From NCBI GenBank assembly GCA_020064725.1, contig JAGTWJ010000019.1:1426001-1490000 (forward strand): DNA of 64,000 bases, in the 5' to 3' direction. The notes under the pieces were generated by a model, which did not search any database, was not told the origin of the DNA, and saw only the letters and a program-made list of their open reading frames with translations. Positions 30,956-42,662 of this stretch are shown piece by piece. How positions within the stretch are numbered: position 1 is the first letter of the stretch; every line of letters starts with the position of its first letter. The DNA is from Drechslerella dactyloides (Eukaryota > Ascomycota > Orbiliomycetes > Orbiliales > Orbiliaceae). The translations under genes and the position numbers were made by a program.

Positions 30956-33900
30956 ATGACCGCTCAGATCCTGTCTAACGAGCTCGGCTTGCTCTTACAA
31001 GAAGCAAAAAAGCGAAGTGGTGATCTCAGAGCTGCAAGTTCCCAAGCTCTACACGACCTGCTGTAATTTCTAAAGTGACTTGTACTAATTACTTCATACC
31101 GCGGTCTTTCAGGCAACAGAGAAATCGCTAGCTGAGCTCAAGCTCTTATCGTCGAGTCCCGAAAATGAGGTTGCACGAGGTACATAGCCAGCCAATTGAC
31201 GATATATAAATCCGGCGCGAGATTGACCATCCGTTCCGACTGGTAGAACTTTCGCGGAAGCATTCCTTCCCGTCGCCGTTCATCCTGGCCTGCGCGTCCA
31301 GGCACCCGAAACTTACAGCGATGGGAATAAGTTGTCTGCAACGCTTGATCGTGGGCAAGGCACTTGCTCAGGTACATCCGGATATTGCGAATCGGTCGAG
31401 AAGTTGGGACGTGATATGCTGAGACGAGGATTTTGATAGTCCCGGCTGAAAGAGGTGCTAGATGCTTTCAGAGACGCAGTAACACTTGGTCAGTGGCCAC
31501 AGAGAACGGCTTTCCACCCCGGCATACTGATGCTCATCGATAGGCTCTGATATCCAGCTCAAAATCCTACAAGCCCTCCCGCCATTGCTGCAAAACTACG
31601 CCTCGAGTATTAGTGGCAGGCATCTCGAAGAAACGTTAGCGATATGCTCAAGCCTACAGGGCACGAAGATCGCTGTGGTCAACAGTACTGCCGCCGCAAG
31701 TGGGTGCTCGAAATCCGCCTGAAGTATGGCATCGTACTGACCCTCTGTGCAGCCTTACAGCAACTGATAGTGTCTGTTTTCGACAAGGTTTCCGCAGAAG
31801 ATGGTACTAGCTGCCTCGTGTCCAGAATGATAGAAAGGGACTAATTTGAAAAGATCAGGCATCTGAAATCCCTCCGTGTGAAGCTGTCTCGGTAGATGGC
31901 GAAACTGTACCGCTAAGGCCGGCGGCTGCTGATGCCTTTAGGGTAAAGTGGTTTATTCCAAGCTGACGGATAATACCTTGCTAACAAAACTTTAGGTATT
32001 CCAAGACCTCTGCTTGCAGACAGAAGGCCAGAAGCCGCAGCACGTTCAGTTCACTCAAATCCCTCAGCCATTCGGCCTCGAGCTCATCGAATCCGTCCTG
32101 TCGAATCACTTCGAAGTCTTCCTCAATCACAAGGAGCAGGCGCAAATTGTCCGCGCTAGGGTCGCACCCTTCGTCATCAGATCGCTGTCCAACCGTACCA
32201 ATTTTCCAATCGCTGTGCGAGTTATTCGGATATTCTATGTTCTTCTTCGACGACACCTGTCCATCCTCGAGTCGGAATGCGAAGTGGCACTGGGATTGCT
32301 GATGCATATGCTGGAGCCGGACGCGGGACCTGCTTGGAAAAGGGCCCTGTGCATGGAAATTGTTCGGGGACTGTTCGCCGAAGCATCTTTGATTCGTCGA
32401 CTTTTCACGGTCTACGATGCTCGAAAAGACAAACGGCCAGTCCTAAAGGAACTTACATCACTGTTGGCGCGTCTGGCAACCGAAAAGCCTAGCATAATTG
32501 GCCTGGGGACGCAGTCGTCCGCTCCCTTGGATCAAAATGCGCTCAGAAATCTCTCGAACGAGCAACTGGCCGCTGAAGCTGGTGGGGTTGCTGGAATCAT
32601 CGGAGGTGCAGTTGGAATGGGAGATGCGGCTCCTCCGGGTCTAAGCTCTCAGTGGAGTTCAATACGTGTTCCATGTATAGAACAACTAGATAAAACGGAA
32701 CCACCTTCTACGCCCGAGTCATATATATATGGCTTGGTACTAAGTTCCGTCAACAGCTTCTCGGAAGGCTTGGCGAAGTTCGTACTTCCCATTGCCACAC
32801 TATCATCGGATGTGAAGAACTCTAGGAAGCGAAGGCTGAAAATCACGCCTCATGCTCAGAGAGCAACTGACAGCGACCCCGCTAGTGGTGGCGAGGCGCA
32901 AATGGGCAAGTCGCCCCCCGATAGCATTGGCCGGAGGAGCTCAACGATGAAGCGCAGGCCCCAGGGTATCGTCAACCCTCTTACGTTGGATGATCACCCT
33001 CTCCTGGCCGACATCCAAACTTGCGCCTCTATTGTGGATACTTGCTGGCCCGCAATCCTTGCGCTCTATTCGACCTACCTATACGCCACGTTGGATAATG
33101 ATTATTACCACGGCTTGGTACGTTCGCTACAAAAGTTCACACAAGTCGCAGGTGTACTGGACCTTACCACTCCACGGGACACTTTTCTTACTACCCTTGG
33201 CAAGGCGGCCGTGCCTCCCCAGGTGTTCTCATCCCATTTGGCTTACTCCGGGTACAATGACGGGCCAAGCTCTAAGGGAGGCGAAGCTTCGAATACATCA
33301 TCGTTAAATGTTCCCGGGGCCGAGTCAAAGCTGCTCTCGCTCAACGTTAGAAATCTGATCTGTCTTCGAGTTCTGTTGAATGTTGCGATAGCCCTAGGCC
33401 CTACTCTAAAAGAAGCCTGGACAATCGTTGTCGAAGCCCTGCAACAGACAGATTACATCCTTCAGTCGACCCACCGAGCCGCGACAAAGTCATCGGCTCA
33501 ATCTGTCAGATCCTTGGATTCACAGCGGTCTCTAATGGACACTCAGTCAACGTTGTCCAATGTGGGTCCCGAGATCACTGCTGTCGAAGGGACTTCGCAG
33601 AAGCTATTCGAGAGCACAAAGGAATTCAATAATGAGGCATTCCGGTGGTTCCTACGCGCTTTATGCGACCTGCTGGATCTTGACGAGCTCCCATCGACTG
33701 CGGGTGATGCTAGTTCAGCTGAAGCGAAAGGGAAGCGCCCTGCAATACCCGTTTTGCCCGGGTCGAGGCCGCACGCTTTCAGCCACCGCAGGGTCGGTAG
33801 TTTCGGGAACCGACGCAAGTCCTCTTCGGCTTCGGCTATAGACAATACGTTTGTGATATCAAAACTGGGAGAACTGGTTCAAATTAACATTGGGCGTCTA

Positions 33901-36648
33901 ATCGCGGACGATCCGGAGGACAATGGCTGGAATACCATTCAGCACTACCTACTGTTAGCATCCACGACAAGAGGAGTCGAAAGCGCCATACGGTTAAAAG
34001 CCTCAGACATCCTCCACGAGTTCGTGATATTGGCTGCTCAGACTCTTGACTCGGATGTTCCTGATATCACCGGAATCCAGGAGCGGATTTTAGGCTCACT
34101 GTTAGAAGAGCTTCATGGCCTTGAGGGGAACATTCGGGACGGCGCTGACGGCGGCGGCAACACGGCGAAGATTATCGATGCAGATATCCACAAGTCGGCA
34201 TTAGAATCTCTGACTAAGATGCTGGAGCATTCAGGAGAAAACTTGAAATCTGGGTGGGATATTTTATTCAACATCATAAAGACAGCCTTTAAGCAGCCCG
34301 TCGAAGGGAAGATATCTCGACCAGCAGGCAAATCCGTCCGTCTGCTGAGAACTTCTTTCGCCTCCTTGCAACTTATCTGTACCGACTTCCTCGGCCTACT
34401 GCCGATCGATTGCGTTTTAGTTCTTATTGATACCCTTTATTCGTTCTGCGCACAGGTAGAGGACCTGAATATTTCATTGACGGTATGTGGATATTCGCCT
34501 GCATGGATATCGATGTACAATTACTAACGGCTGGTTTTGCAGACGATTACATACTTTTGGAACATCTCGGACTTTCTACAGCGGCAGAAATCCGAAGACG
34601 AAAGCGATAATGAGTTCCCCGGCACTGATAAAGAATTGCTTGCAGCTGTTCGGGTTCAGGGCGCGAATACGAGCATGGTCCTCTGGCTTATTCTGTTACT
34701 CAGACTTGCAGAGATCACTAAAGACCCGCGCTCTGAGGTTCGCAATGGTAAGGCGGGTCTTATTTAGAATGTCGCACAGAGCTCTGCTAATATATGCATA
34801 TAGGCTCGATACAAACCTTATTCCGCATATTCGATTCCTACGGTAGCAGCTTAGGTCCCAAAGCCTGGAGCTCATGCTTGAATATCGTTGTGTTCAAGAT
34901 GATGTCAACTACAGAAGCACTGTTGCAAGAGGAAAATTTACCAGCATCCGAACGGAAGCAGTGGGACGAAACGGTTGTGCTCATTTTGAAGGGCACGAGC
35001 AATTTGTACACCAACTTCTTAAACGTCTTCCAGCTACTATCCAGCTTTGACGCCATCTGGAGTACATACATACAATACGCCCGGCATCTATTAGAATGGA
35101 GGAGCTTCGATGTCACGAAAACCGTGTATAAGGAGTTGGCCAGACTGTTGGATAGGGCTACAACCTCAGAAGATCTCGCTGTTACTTCAAAGCGGGAGGC
35201 TTGGGATCTATGGGCAAACCAGGGCAGATGCTTGGTAGAAGGCATAGAAAAGGATGGCCCGAACAGCTCACAGGAAACATTGACGGCATTTATCGGGGCA
35301 TTCCGGCCGCTATACAAGCTCATGGGATCGATCACCTCAACAGCAGACATCCAGCAGGCGCTAGGCGTTTTCCGCGATTGCATGCTCTACCCTGAGCTGC
35401 CGGCTTATTTTTTTGACGTGGAGACACTGAGCGCACTGCAGCTTGCCATCCTTGACTCGATGAAAGCCATCAGCACGGAGTCGACAGAATGGACGTCCCT
35501 GCTCCTTCAGGAATTTGCGTTCCTAAGCAGGCTTCCATACCAAGCTGTCGCCGCTACAGACAGCAAAACCCGGAAACCGTCATACGTAGCTGTCTCCTCG
35601 ACGATATTGAGCTCGCTTGCCAGCTTGTGCCTCAAACACGCTAAATCCGGAGCCGACATCTATAACAGCGGCGCTGTCGCAGATGTTCTACGCGCCGTCT
35701 GCGAGCCAATGCAGCTGAAATACGAGTTCCGCACAGGTACCACGATGAAGAAAGAGATGCTATGGATACAAGCCACCCGTGTCTCGTTAGCCATTCTAAG
35801 TGACCTAATTCCAATTCTCGACACGATGGAAGACCTGGAAATAGACATCAAAACCGCCATTTGGGAGAATATTGTTGGCATTGCCTGCGCGATGGTGACC
35901 GCAAACTGCGACGATGAGGACGTGGAACCCGTCCTCCGCGACGAGGAATTCGACATGGCCTCGTTCAAACTTGTCCGGGGACTCGTGATCCCGCGACTTG
36001 GTCGAGACTTTATCCCGCGCGAGGTGGCAGAACGATACGTTGAGAGCATATTTAACGCATCTCTGTTGTACAAGGTGCAGGATGGTGAGCTGGATATCAG
36101 CTTTAAGGATCCATCCGCACGGCTGAAAGCAGAGCCGCTGTTCGGGTGCACTAGTGACTTGGTTCTAGAACGGAGGGCGAGGATGAGCTATGCGTGTCTC
36201 GACGAGCTGTTCGAGCTGTGCACGGACCGCGGTGCTGACGGACGGGAATGGAGTGCACTAGCGCGGGTTGCGGTTCCATGGATGCTGCTGCGGGTGTCAA
36301 TTGTGCTGAGGCGGTTTGCAGCGGTGAGATTACATGCCTATGTCTCTTCCCGTCATATACGCCTACTAATGCAATTTGTTTGAACAGGACCAACCGTTAC
36401 GTGGCAGAACACCACAGCCGAGGTGCCAGAGGAAGGAAATCATGTACATCATGGGCAGGTTCACGAGGCTGCGGTGTGCTAGGTTTGATGAGAATATCAA
36501 CGAGGATGACGATGGCGTCACGAGCGCGAAGTGGCATTTGGTGGTTATGTTTCCGTTTATTTCACAGGCAGCGAGGGTTGCGTATGGAGATAGCGAATTG
36601 TTGGTGCTGTTGACGGACGCGCTGGATGAGATTGGGAGTATGCGTTAG
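30956..36648 (+). CDS. MON2: Endosomal/Golgi scaffold protein Mon2
   Basis: Eleven exons (30956-31033, 31113-31179, 31247-31371, 31440-31488, 31544-31699, 31753-31803, 31854-31942, 31996-34482, 34543-34747, 34804-36323, 36388-36648) give 1695 residues, close to the yeast protein (about 1636). The N-terminal DCB-like region is spread over seven small exons (KKRSGDLRAATEKSLAELK, FILACASRHPKLTAMGISCL). The HUS-like segment begins VFQDLCLQTEGQ, followed by LESVLSNHFEVF. Long helical repeats continue to the C-terminus. Mon2 is a large non-catalytic relative of the Sec7 Arf-GEFs that acts at the trans-Golgi and endosomes with the flippase Neo1 and Dopey/Dop1. The first intron starts GCAAGT rather than GT; any GT alternative puts a stop in frame. 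The 50-bp intron at 31804-31853 is the shortest in the gene. Confidence 0.9.
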
Positions 36649-36984
36649 TTCTGTAGCGTTTGCACCCGGATTTGAGGTGCTAAGTTCTGTTTATTCTTCA
36701 CTCTGTTTGTAGTGCTAGTGTATTGCATGTAGAGTTTACTCGTCACCTTACAGGATGCATTGGTATGAAGACTCTTTTGCTTCTGAAGGGTTATGCAAAA
36801 GCTTCTGGAGTGCATCTACGGCTTGTGTATACTAAGTATATTGGGTATCATACATATGCCATGGTGATCTACATGACTGCTAATGTATCACGATGGTGAA
36901 TCTGGAGTTTTGAAACCCTCAAAGTACTATGAGTGACGGCAGGGTGTTAGACGGACTCAAATCTCAACGATGGGGTGGAGTTGC
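36649..36984. other. Convergent 3' flanks of MON2 and TRM11
   Basis: 336 bp, AT-rich, holding both terminators. No gene seen. Confidence 0.5.
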
Positions 36985-38700
36985 TCATACCTTTCTTCGG
37001 AACGGGTTCAAGGCATCGGCAGTTCGGGCGGCTTTATCAACTGTGTCAACGGCTTCCACCGCCTCGATGTCGTCGGCGTCAACAACATTCCGCGAATAGG
37101 TTATCAGTCTCCGAGACCCTGAAATGCTTGTTTAGCATCCACGATGAAAATATGTTGGTAGAAATAGCATGGCAGGGTCTTTTAAGGACTGCTACGGAGG
37201 ACTTACATTTATTGAAGTTCTGCACGCAAACCGACTCCAGTTTTAGGTTTCTGTGCGAAGGGATCGTGAATTCGTGAAAATCCTCATCAGCAGTCGGAAG
37301 CCAGATGCAGAGCCGGCCGCGGGCGACGAGGTGCGTGGATGCAAAGTTCATGATATCGTTCATCATAGCATCGAAGCTGTATGGCCTCTTCGGCGGGATA
37401 TAACCCTTGAGACTATATTGCACAAAAAAATACAGATTAGTATGGCGGATACCTTCCAATTGAGATGCCGTGCGAGATGTAAGGATGCGCGTACGTGTGC
37501 TGAGCAATTCCGTCTATGATCGTCGGCTGCTTCGGCCTTGATGGATCCCGGCTGCCGAGTACCTTCAACCCCTCTCGGACACCGTATGGCGGATCGCAGA
37601 GGATCGCATCGAATATCTGCTCGCTGCGGCCGCCGTCCACGCTACCGAATCGCCCCAGCGGACTGTTCGTCAAGTCACTGATAAACATGTCCCCGTACTG
37701 CGCTTCAGTCCCGTATTGGGTAAAGTTACTCCGTAGGCTCTTGCCCGCTTTACTCCCTCTAATCATCCGTCCGTCGATATCGGAGCCGAACACCAGTCCG
37801 CCGAAATGGGCACATGCGACGACAAAGCTGCCGGTGCCAACGAACGGGTCGTATGCCAATTTCCCGGGTGCGACAAGCGCCATATTTGCCGTGATTAACG
37901 CCAACTCGGCGTCCATGGAGGTTGTGCCGATGTAATTCCGCTTCTTGAGGTCGTATACATCTGCCGCTGCTCTGTTGCTCTTCCCGAGAAACCGGCCCAG
38001 GTATATCTGGTGCGGTTCGTCAAGGTGTGTCGGATTGCACGACGGCGTAGCCAGCTTCTCGTCCAGGCGGAGCGCTGCGAGCCGCTCGGGCTCCAATATG
38101 GATGTGGCCTCGTAATCCTCCATGACGACGAACAGTTGCTCCGGGTTCTTCATGCGGATAGGCCCGTCGAAGCCGACGAAGGAGAAGGACTCGATGAGCG
38201 ATGTCTTCTGCGGCTCGGAGCGGGCGCCATTGTAGCTTTCGAAATCGAATTTGAAGGAGGTGGTCTTGTAGTGTGGCCAGAGGTGCGATGTCCGGGCTTT
38301 GACATCCGCGTGGACGGCGGCATAGGTTTGGCCGGCGCCCCATAGCTCATAGATGGCTTTGGTGAGGATGGCTCTCGAGATGAGGAGTTTGGCATCGGCA
38401 TCCGATTTTAGAGCGATTCTAGCGAACGGGGACTATAGTTCGATATCATGCAGCTTGTTAATATATGTTCACTAGGAATACCAGTACAGATGAAAGAGTG
38501 GTCACAGGAGAGGGTATCACCTTTTCTGTGTAGTTCAAAAGTTTGAATTCGATGTTGTGGAGTGTGGCGAGTGCCTCGAGCTCCGGCTTGCGGAAGGTCT
38601 CATGCACCTGCGCAAAGTGAATAACATACTCGCGCATGGCCACCGGGAGGCTCGACAGTGGCGAGAGCGACGACGATACCGGTTCCCGGTCTTCGGTCAT
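36985..38700 (-). CDS. TRM11: tRNA (guanine-10-N2) methyltransferase catalytic subunit Trm11
   Basis: Four exons (38700-38521, 38432-37495, 37412-37207, 37118-36985) give 485 residues. The N-terminus contains REYVIHFAQVHETFRKPELE, the typical start of Trm11. A THUMP-like region follows (AILTKAIYELWGAG). The methyltransferase domain has the SAM-binding motif AYDPFVGTGSFVVACAHFGG and the catalytic DAILCDPPYGVREG. The C-terminus has SFNKWSRRL-type sequence, here NFNKWSRRLITYSRN. Trm11 with Trm112 makes m2G at position 10 of tRNAs. The model start at 38700 gives a 21-residue leader before MREYVIHFAQ; initiation at that inner Met (codon 22) is equally possible. It is divergent from the mitochondrial ribosomal gene at 39238. 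Confidence 0.92.
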
Positions 38701-39237
38701 TGCGGTGGTGCTCGAGGAGAACCTAGCCTGAGTGCAGTTTTGGCTGGATATCTCGTACGACAGCTGCAGATTTCCTGTACCGACATCTCTGATGAGTAAG
38801 AGCTTTCGATAGCGGAGTCAGACTTGGAGATGGCAATGATCAAGGACTTACGATAGATAAAGGCCCGAAGTCCTCCCAGGGCCCTCTTAGAGAAAGAGGA
38901 CATGTAATAGCTCCGCAAGCTGTCCCGTCCGCGGTGACCTGCAAGTGGCTCGAGCGCTTGTGTCGACGGTGTTGTTGTTGTCGTTAATTTGCGTATTTGG
39001 TGGTTCAAGGTTTTTAGCCAATCGACGTCTCGTGAGCCTCCCACGGCCTTACATATCGACCGCGTTCAACTCCCAGCTTCACCAACCCCCCAGCTCTCTA
39101 CGCTACCTACTGTCGCCTCGTGGGCATGGCTATACGGAAGAGATAGCATCTGGACATCTATTGGTGTCGAGCCGGGACACCGGGATAGACCGCGAACGCC
39201 GGCTAAAGCCTCAACAAGATCAACGTCGCCCCCCACC
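38701..39237. promoter_or_regulatory. Shared divergent promoter of TRM11 and the mitochondrial L2 gene
   Basis: 537 bp between two diverging starts. It contains several short open frames on both strands with no recognisable content. No specific site is assigned. Confidence 0.5.
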
Positions 39238-40706
39238 ATGGCCGCCACGATGCTCACAGGGACGACCTCGATCGCTCGACTGCTCGGTCGCAGCTGCGCA
39301 TCAGCTTCGAATACATCAAAATCACGAATTGCATCGACGGCGGTATGCCCCGCTGTCTACCGACGACTTGCTACAACTCGTTCCTATGCCACCATCACCG
39401 AGAATGGCGGCACCTCGAACCCGCCCACGATACCTGTCACCACGTTCGAGAGTCCCTTTGCGAAACCGCCAGACCGAAGTGAAGAGATGGTCCGAATGCG
39501 AACCTACAAACCGCGGACGCCTGGTCTGAGGCATCTACGACGGCCCGTGAATGATCATCTCTGGAAAGGGCGGCCATACCTCCCACTCACTATACCCAAG
39601 AAAGGCCACGGTCTTGGTGGACGAAATAACTCTGGACGAGTCACAGTTCGGCATCGCGGCGGTGGCCACAAACGGCGAATACGCACGGTCGATTTTAATA
39701 GATGGAAACCAGGTCCCCACATTGTCGACCGGATAGAATACGACCCCAATCGCAGCGCGCACATTGCCTTAGTCACAAGCTCGGAGACCGGTATCAAGAG
39801 TTATATTTTGGCTGCGGACGGGCTTCGCGAGGGGGACAAAGTCCAGAGCTACAGATCCGGCGTGCCCGACGACCTGCTGGCAACAATGGGCGGTGTGATT
39901 GATCCTGGTATGCTTGCTGCAAAGACAGCATGGCGAGGCAATTGTCTACCATTTCGTTACATACCAATTGGTGCTGTAGTACACGCTGTGGGTACCATTG
40001 TCAGTGGCCCTGCGAAGTTCTGCAGAGCAGCGGGGACCTACGCGACAGTGATAGCCAAGGACGAGGCCCGAGGGTTCGCAATTGTTCGGCTGCAGAGCGG
40101 TGAAGTCCGACGGTTCATGATCGACGCTCCTGCAACGGTGGGCGTCGTGAGCAATCCGACGTGGAGACATCGGCAACTCGGCAAGGCTGGGAGATCGCGG
40201 TGGTTAGGCATCAGGCCGACGGTGAGGGGTGTCGCTATGAACGCCTGTGAGTCTTTTCCCAACAATTAAGATGCGTGGCGGCGTGCATGCATTGCATCTC
40301 GAGTGACGCATCTTGTTTACACCAATCCGGATTGCTTCTACGCGATGTTACAACGGCGCGAGATAAAGGATATAACGTTATGAAGGACGCGACCGCGCTG
40401 ACACATCATACCCGTGAGCAGGTGACCACCCGCACGGAGGTGGGCGGGGAAAGTCCAAGGGTAACAGACATCCAGTGAGCCCGTGGGGTTTTCCGGTAAG
40501 TTTCATGTCGGTCTTAACGTTATCGAGCATTTCATTAGTCATCCGTTGGTTGTATTCACGGTGGCGTTTCTTTCTTTGGTTCGGAGCTAACGAGTTCCTG
40601 CATGCAGACGAAATCGGGGTACAAGACTCGTAAGGTGGGGAAGAAGAACCCGTGGGTGGTGACGGCGCGGCCGCGCGGGAAGGAGAAGAAGGAGAAGAAG
40701 CTGTGA
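39238..40706 (+). CDS. RML2: Mitochondrial large-subunit ribosomal protein uL2 (Rml2)
   Basis: Three exons (39238-40246, 40422-40495, 40608-40706) give 393 residues. The first roughly 50 residues are rich in Ala/Ser/Arg without acidic residues (IARLLGRSCASASNTSKSR) and look like a mitochondrial presequence. The L2 body follows: GRNNSGRVTVRHRGGGHKRR, then a KGNxHP-type region and the C-terminal AMNACDHPHGGGRGKSKGNR, which in L2 proteins reaches the peptidyl-transferase centre. The end is strongly basic (GKEKKEKKL). The conserved HPHGGG motif is made only after the first intron is removed (TGTGAGTC donor region). The ATG at 39238 lies in ACCATGG. The open frame continues upstream without a better start. 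Confidence 0.93.
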
Positions 40707-42025
40707 TCTGATATATCGGCTGTAGATTACGAATGCAGACAAGTATCCACCGTAGAAACACACAAGCACTCGGGACTTGCAAACGTCACATCTTGTACAT
40801 ACATATATTTTTCACCCGTGTCACAGGGCTCAATATTAATATCGCCAAAGCGCGAAGTGTCACAGAAAGAAGCACCCTCGACCTCAGCTGGCCGTATCGA
40901 GGCCTGTTTTCCGGTGGCATGAACTTACTTACGTACACAGGTACAAGAGCCCAGCGTACATGCAATGTGACATCGCACTCGTCCCCGGATCGCGAACGCA
41001 CGCTGTCCCGGCCGGAATGGAAAGAGCTGCGGCCGCCGAGCGCCTGCAGGCTAACCACCACTGGCTAGGAGGATAATCTGGGCCCTGCACATGCAGCCAA
41101 CATCTCCACCTGTATGAGTCAGCAGACAGGAAAGCGAAGCAAAAGGAGCGCGGTAGTCCGTAATCAGCATTGTTGCTATATTTCGTATAGCACTGGCAAA
41201 TTTGCGGTCTGCAGGATGCTGACACCCCGGAAGTCCACGGACTGCGCTTGCGAGCTGGGCAGCTACGACAGGCGTTAATGCGACCAAATCAGGCAATGCC
41301 GAAGGGCCGTCTGAAGCCCTGGATGGTGGCCTCGTCATCGAATGTTCATGAAGGGGCTTCGGCGTGCATGGGACTGTCGAGGCCGTGATCGAGGGACGGA
41401 AGACTGTGGCCTCATGTCGTCGTCCGCGCCGACATCATCGTCGCCATCATATGCATATGCACCTCCGCCGCCGCCGCCGTCGTCCAACTGGACTCTGCCC
41501 TCGAGTAAACCTTCTCTGGATTCGCCTCTGATCGTACTTACGTATACAGTTTAGTCGCAGGCTCCCGTGCCTGGAGCAGTTTGGGTGTCTCGATCGGTGC
41601 TTATTAATCGGGACCGCTGTGGTCTGAATCGCAGCAGCCCGCCCCTCCATCGTCTCCCTTTCTTTTAACTCTCCGTCGAATATACCTCTCCAACGGACTA
41701 TTTTATTACATGATCAGACGCCGCCTGTCCCTGCGATTGGGACCGTAAACCGCCGTTTCCAATTACCTTCTGACCGGCAGATAGATGCACAGACTTTAGC
41801 CCGGATCGGTCGACTTCTCGAAGTTTGCAGAAACCTTACCGCCCTGCTTACTCGACCTCCCCCATTCATACGGTTGGACAGCACCCAAATACCAATTCCA
41901 GGCCTCGGTTCCATCCCAAAGCCCTGAGAACACCCACGGCGGATAAGGGACGGGCCCGGACTCGGACCGTTCATCGTATACTCAACAAATCGTACCCACA
42001 GTCAACTTCCTATCGCATCACAAAA
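40707..42025. other. Intergenic, about 1.3 kb, upstream of the Zn2Cys6 gene
   Basis: 3' flank of the ribosomal gene, then the promoter of the regulator. It includes a short GCC/CCG-rich run near 41465-41482 and pyrimidine-rich sequence near 41640-41700. Short open frames on both strands lack support. Confidence 0.5.
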
Positions 42026-42626
42026 ATGTCCGAAACCTTGCCCGACGCCCCGCCAGTGGACTCAATCGAGGCGCGGATCAGAGAGCGCGATACTGCCGAC
42101 GACCCTCCCCGCCAGAAGAGAATCGCCTGTGTTGTCTGTCGCAAGCGAAAGCTCAAGTGCGACGGCATTCGGCCTAGCTGCGGCACCTGCTCGCGCCTCA
42201 GCCATAACTGGTACGCAGTCGCAGATTGAGAGACGACAACTCTGAGCTGTGGAATGTTGCCTTGTTCGCCCGGCTGACATGTTTTATTGGCAGTGCATAC
42301 GATGAAGTCCGGCGAAAGAGCGGGCCGAAGAGAGGATATGTCAAGCAGCTGGAAGCCCGTTTGGGTATGCATCCGCACCTCGTCGTCGTACCCCTCAGTC
42401 GATCGACCATCCTGCTAACCGTCCATCTCGATATCCACGTATAGCCCAGGTGGAAACACTCCTCAAGACCCAAGATGGCCCTGCTGATGGGTCTGCCACC
42501 GGCAATATCGACAGCATGAACTCGGTCAACACCAGCATCAATTTTACAGTCGCGAACAGTGACTTCCATACCATGTTGCAAGCGCAAAAGAAGAAGCAAG
42601 CCGAAGAACAGCAGCGGCAACAACAC

Positions 42627-42662
<36 letters not shown>

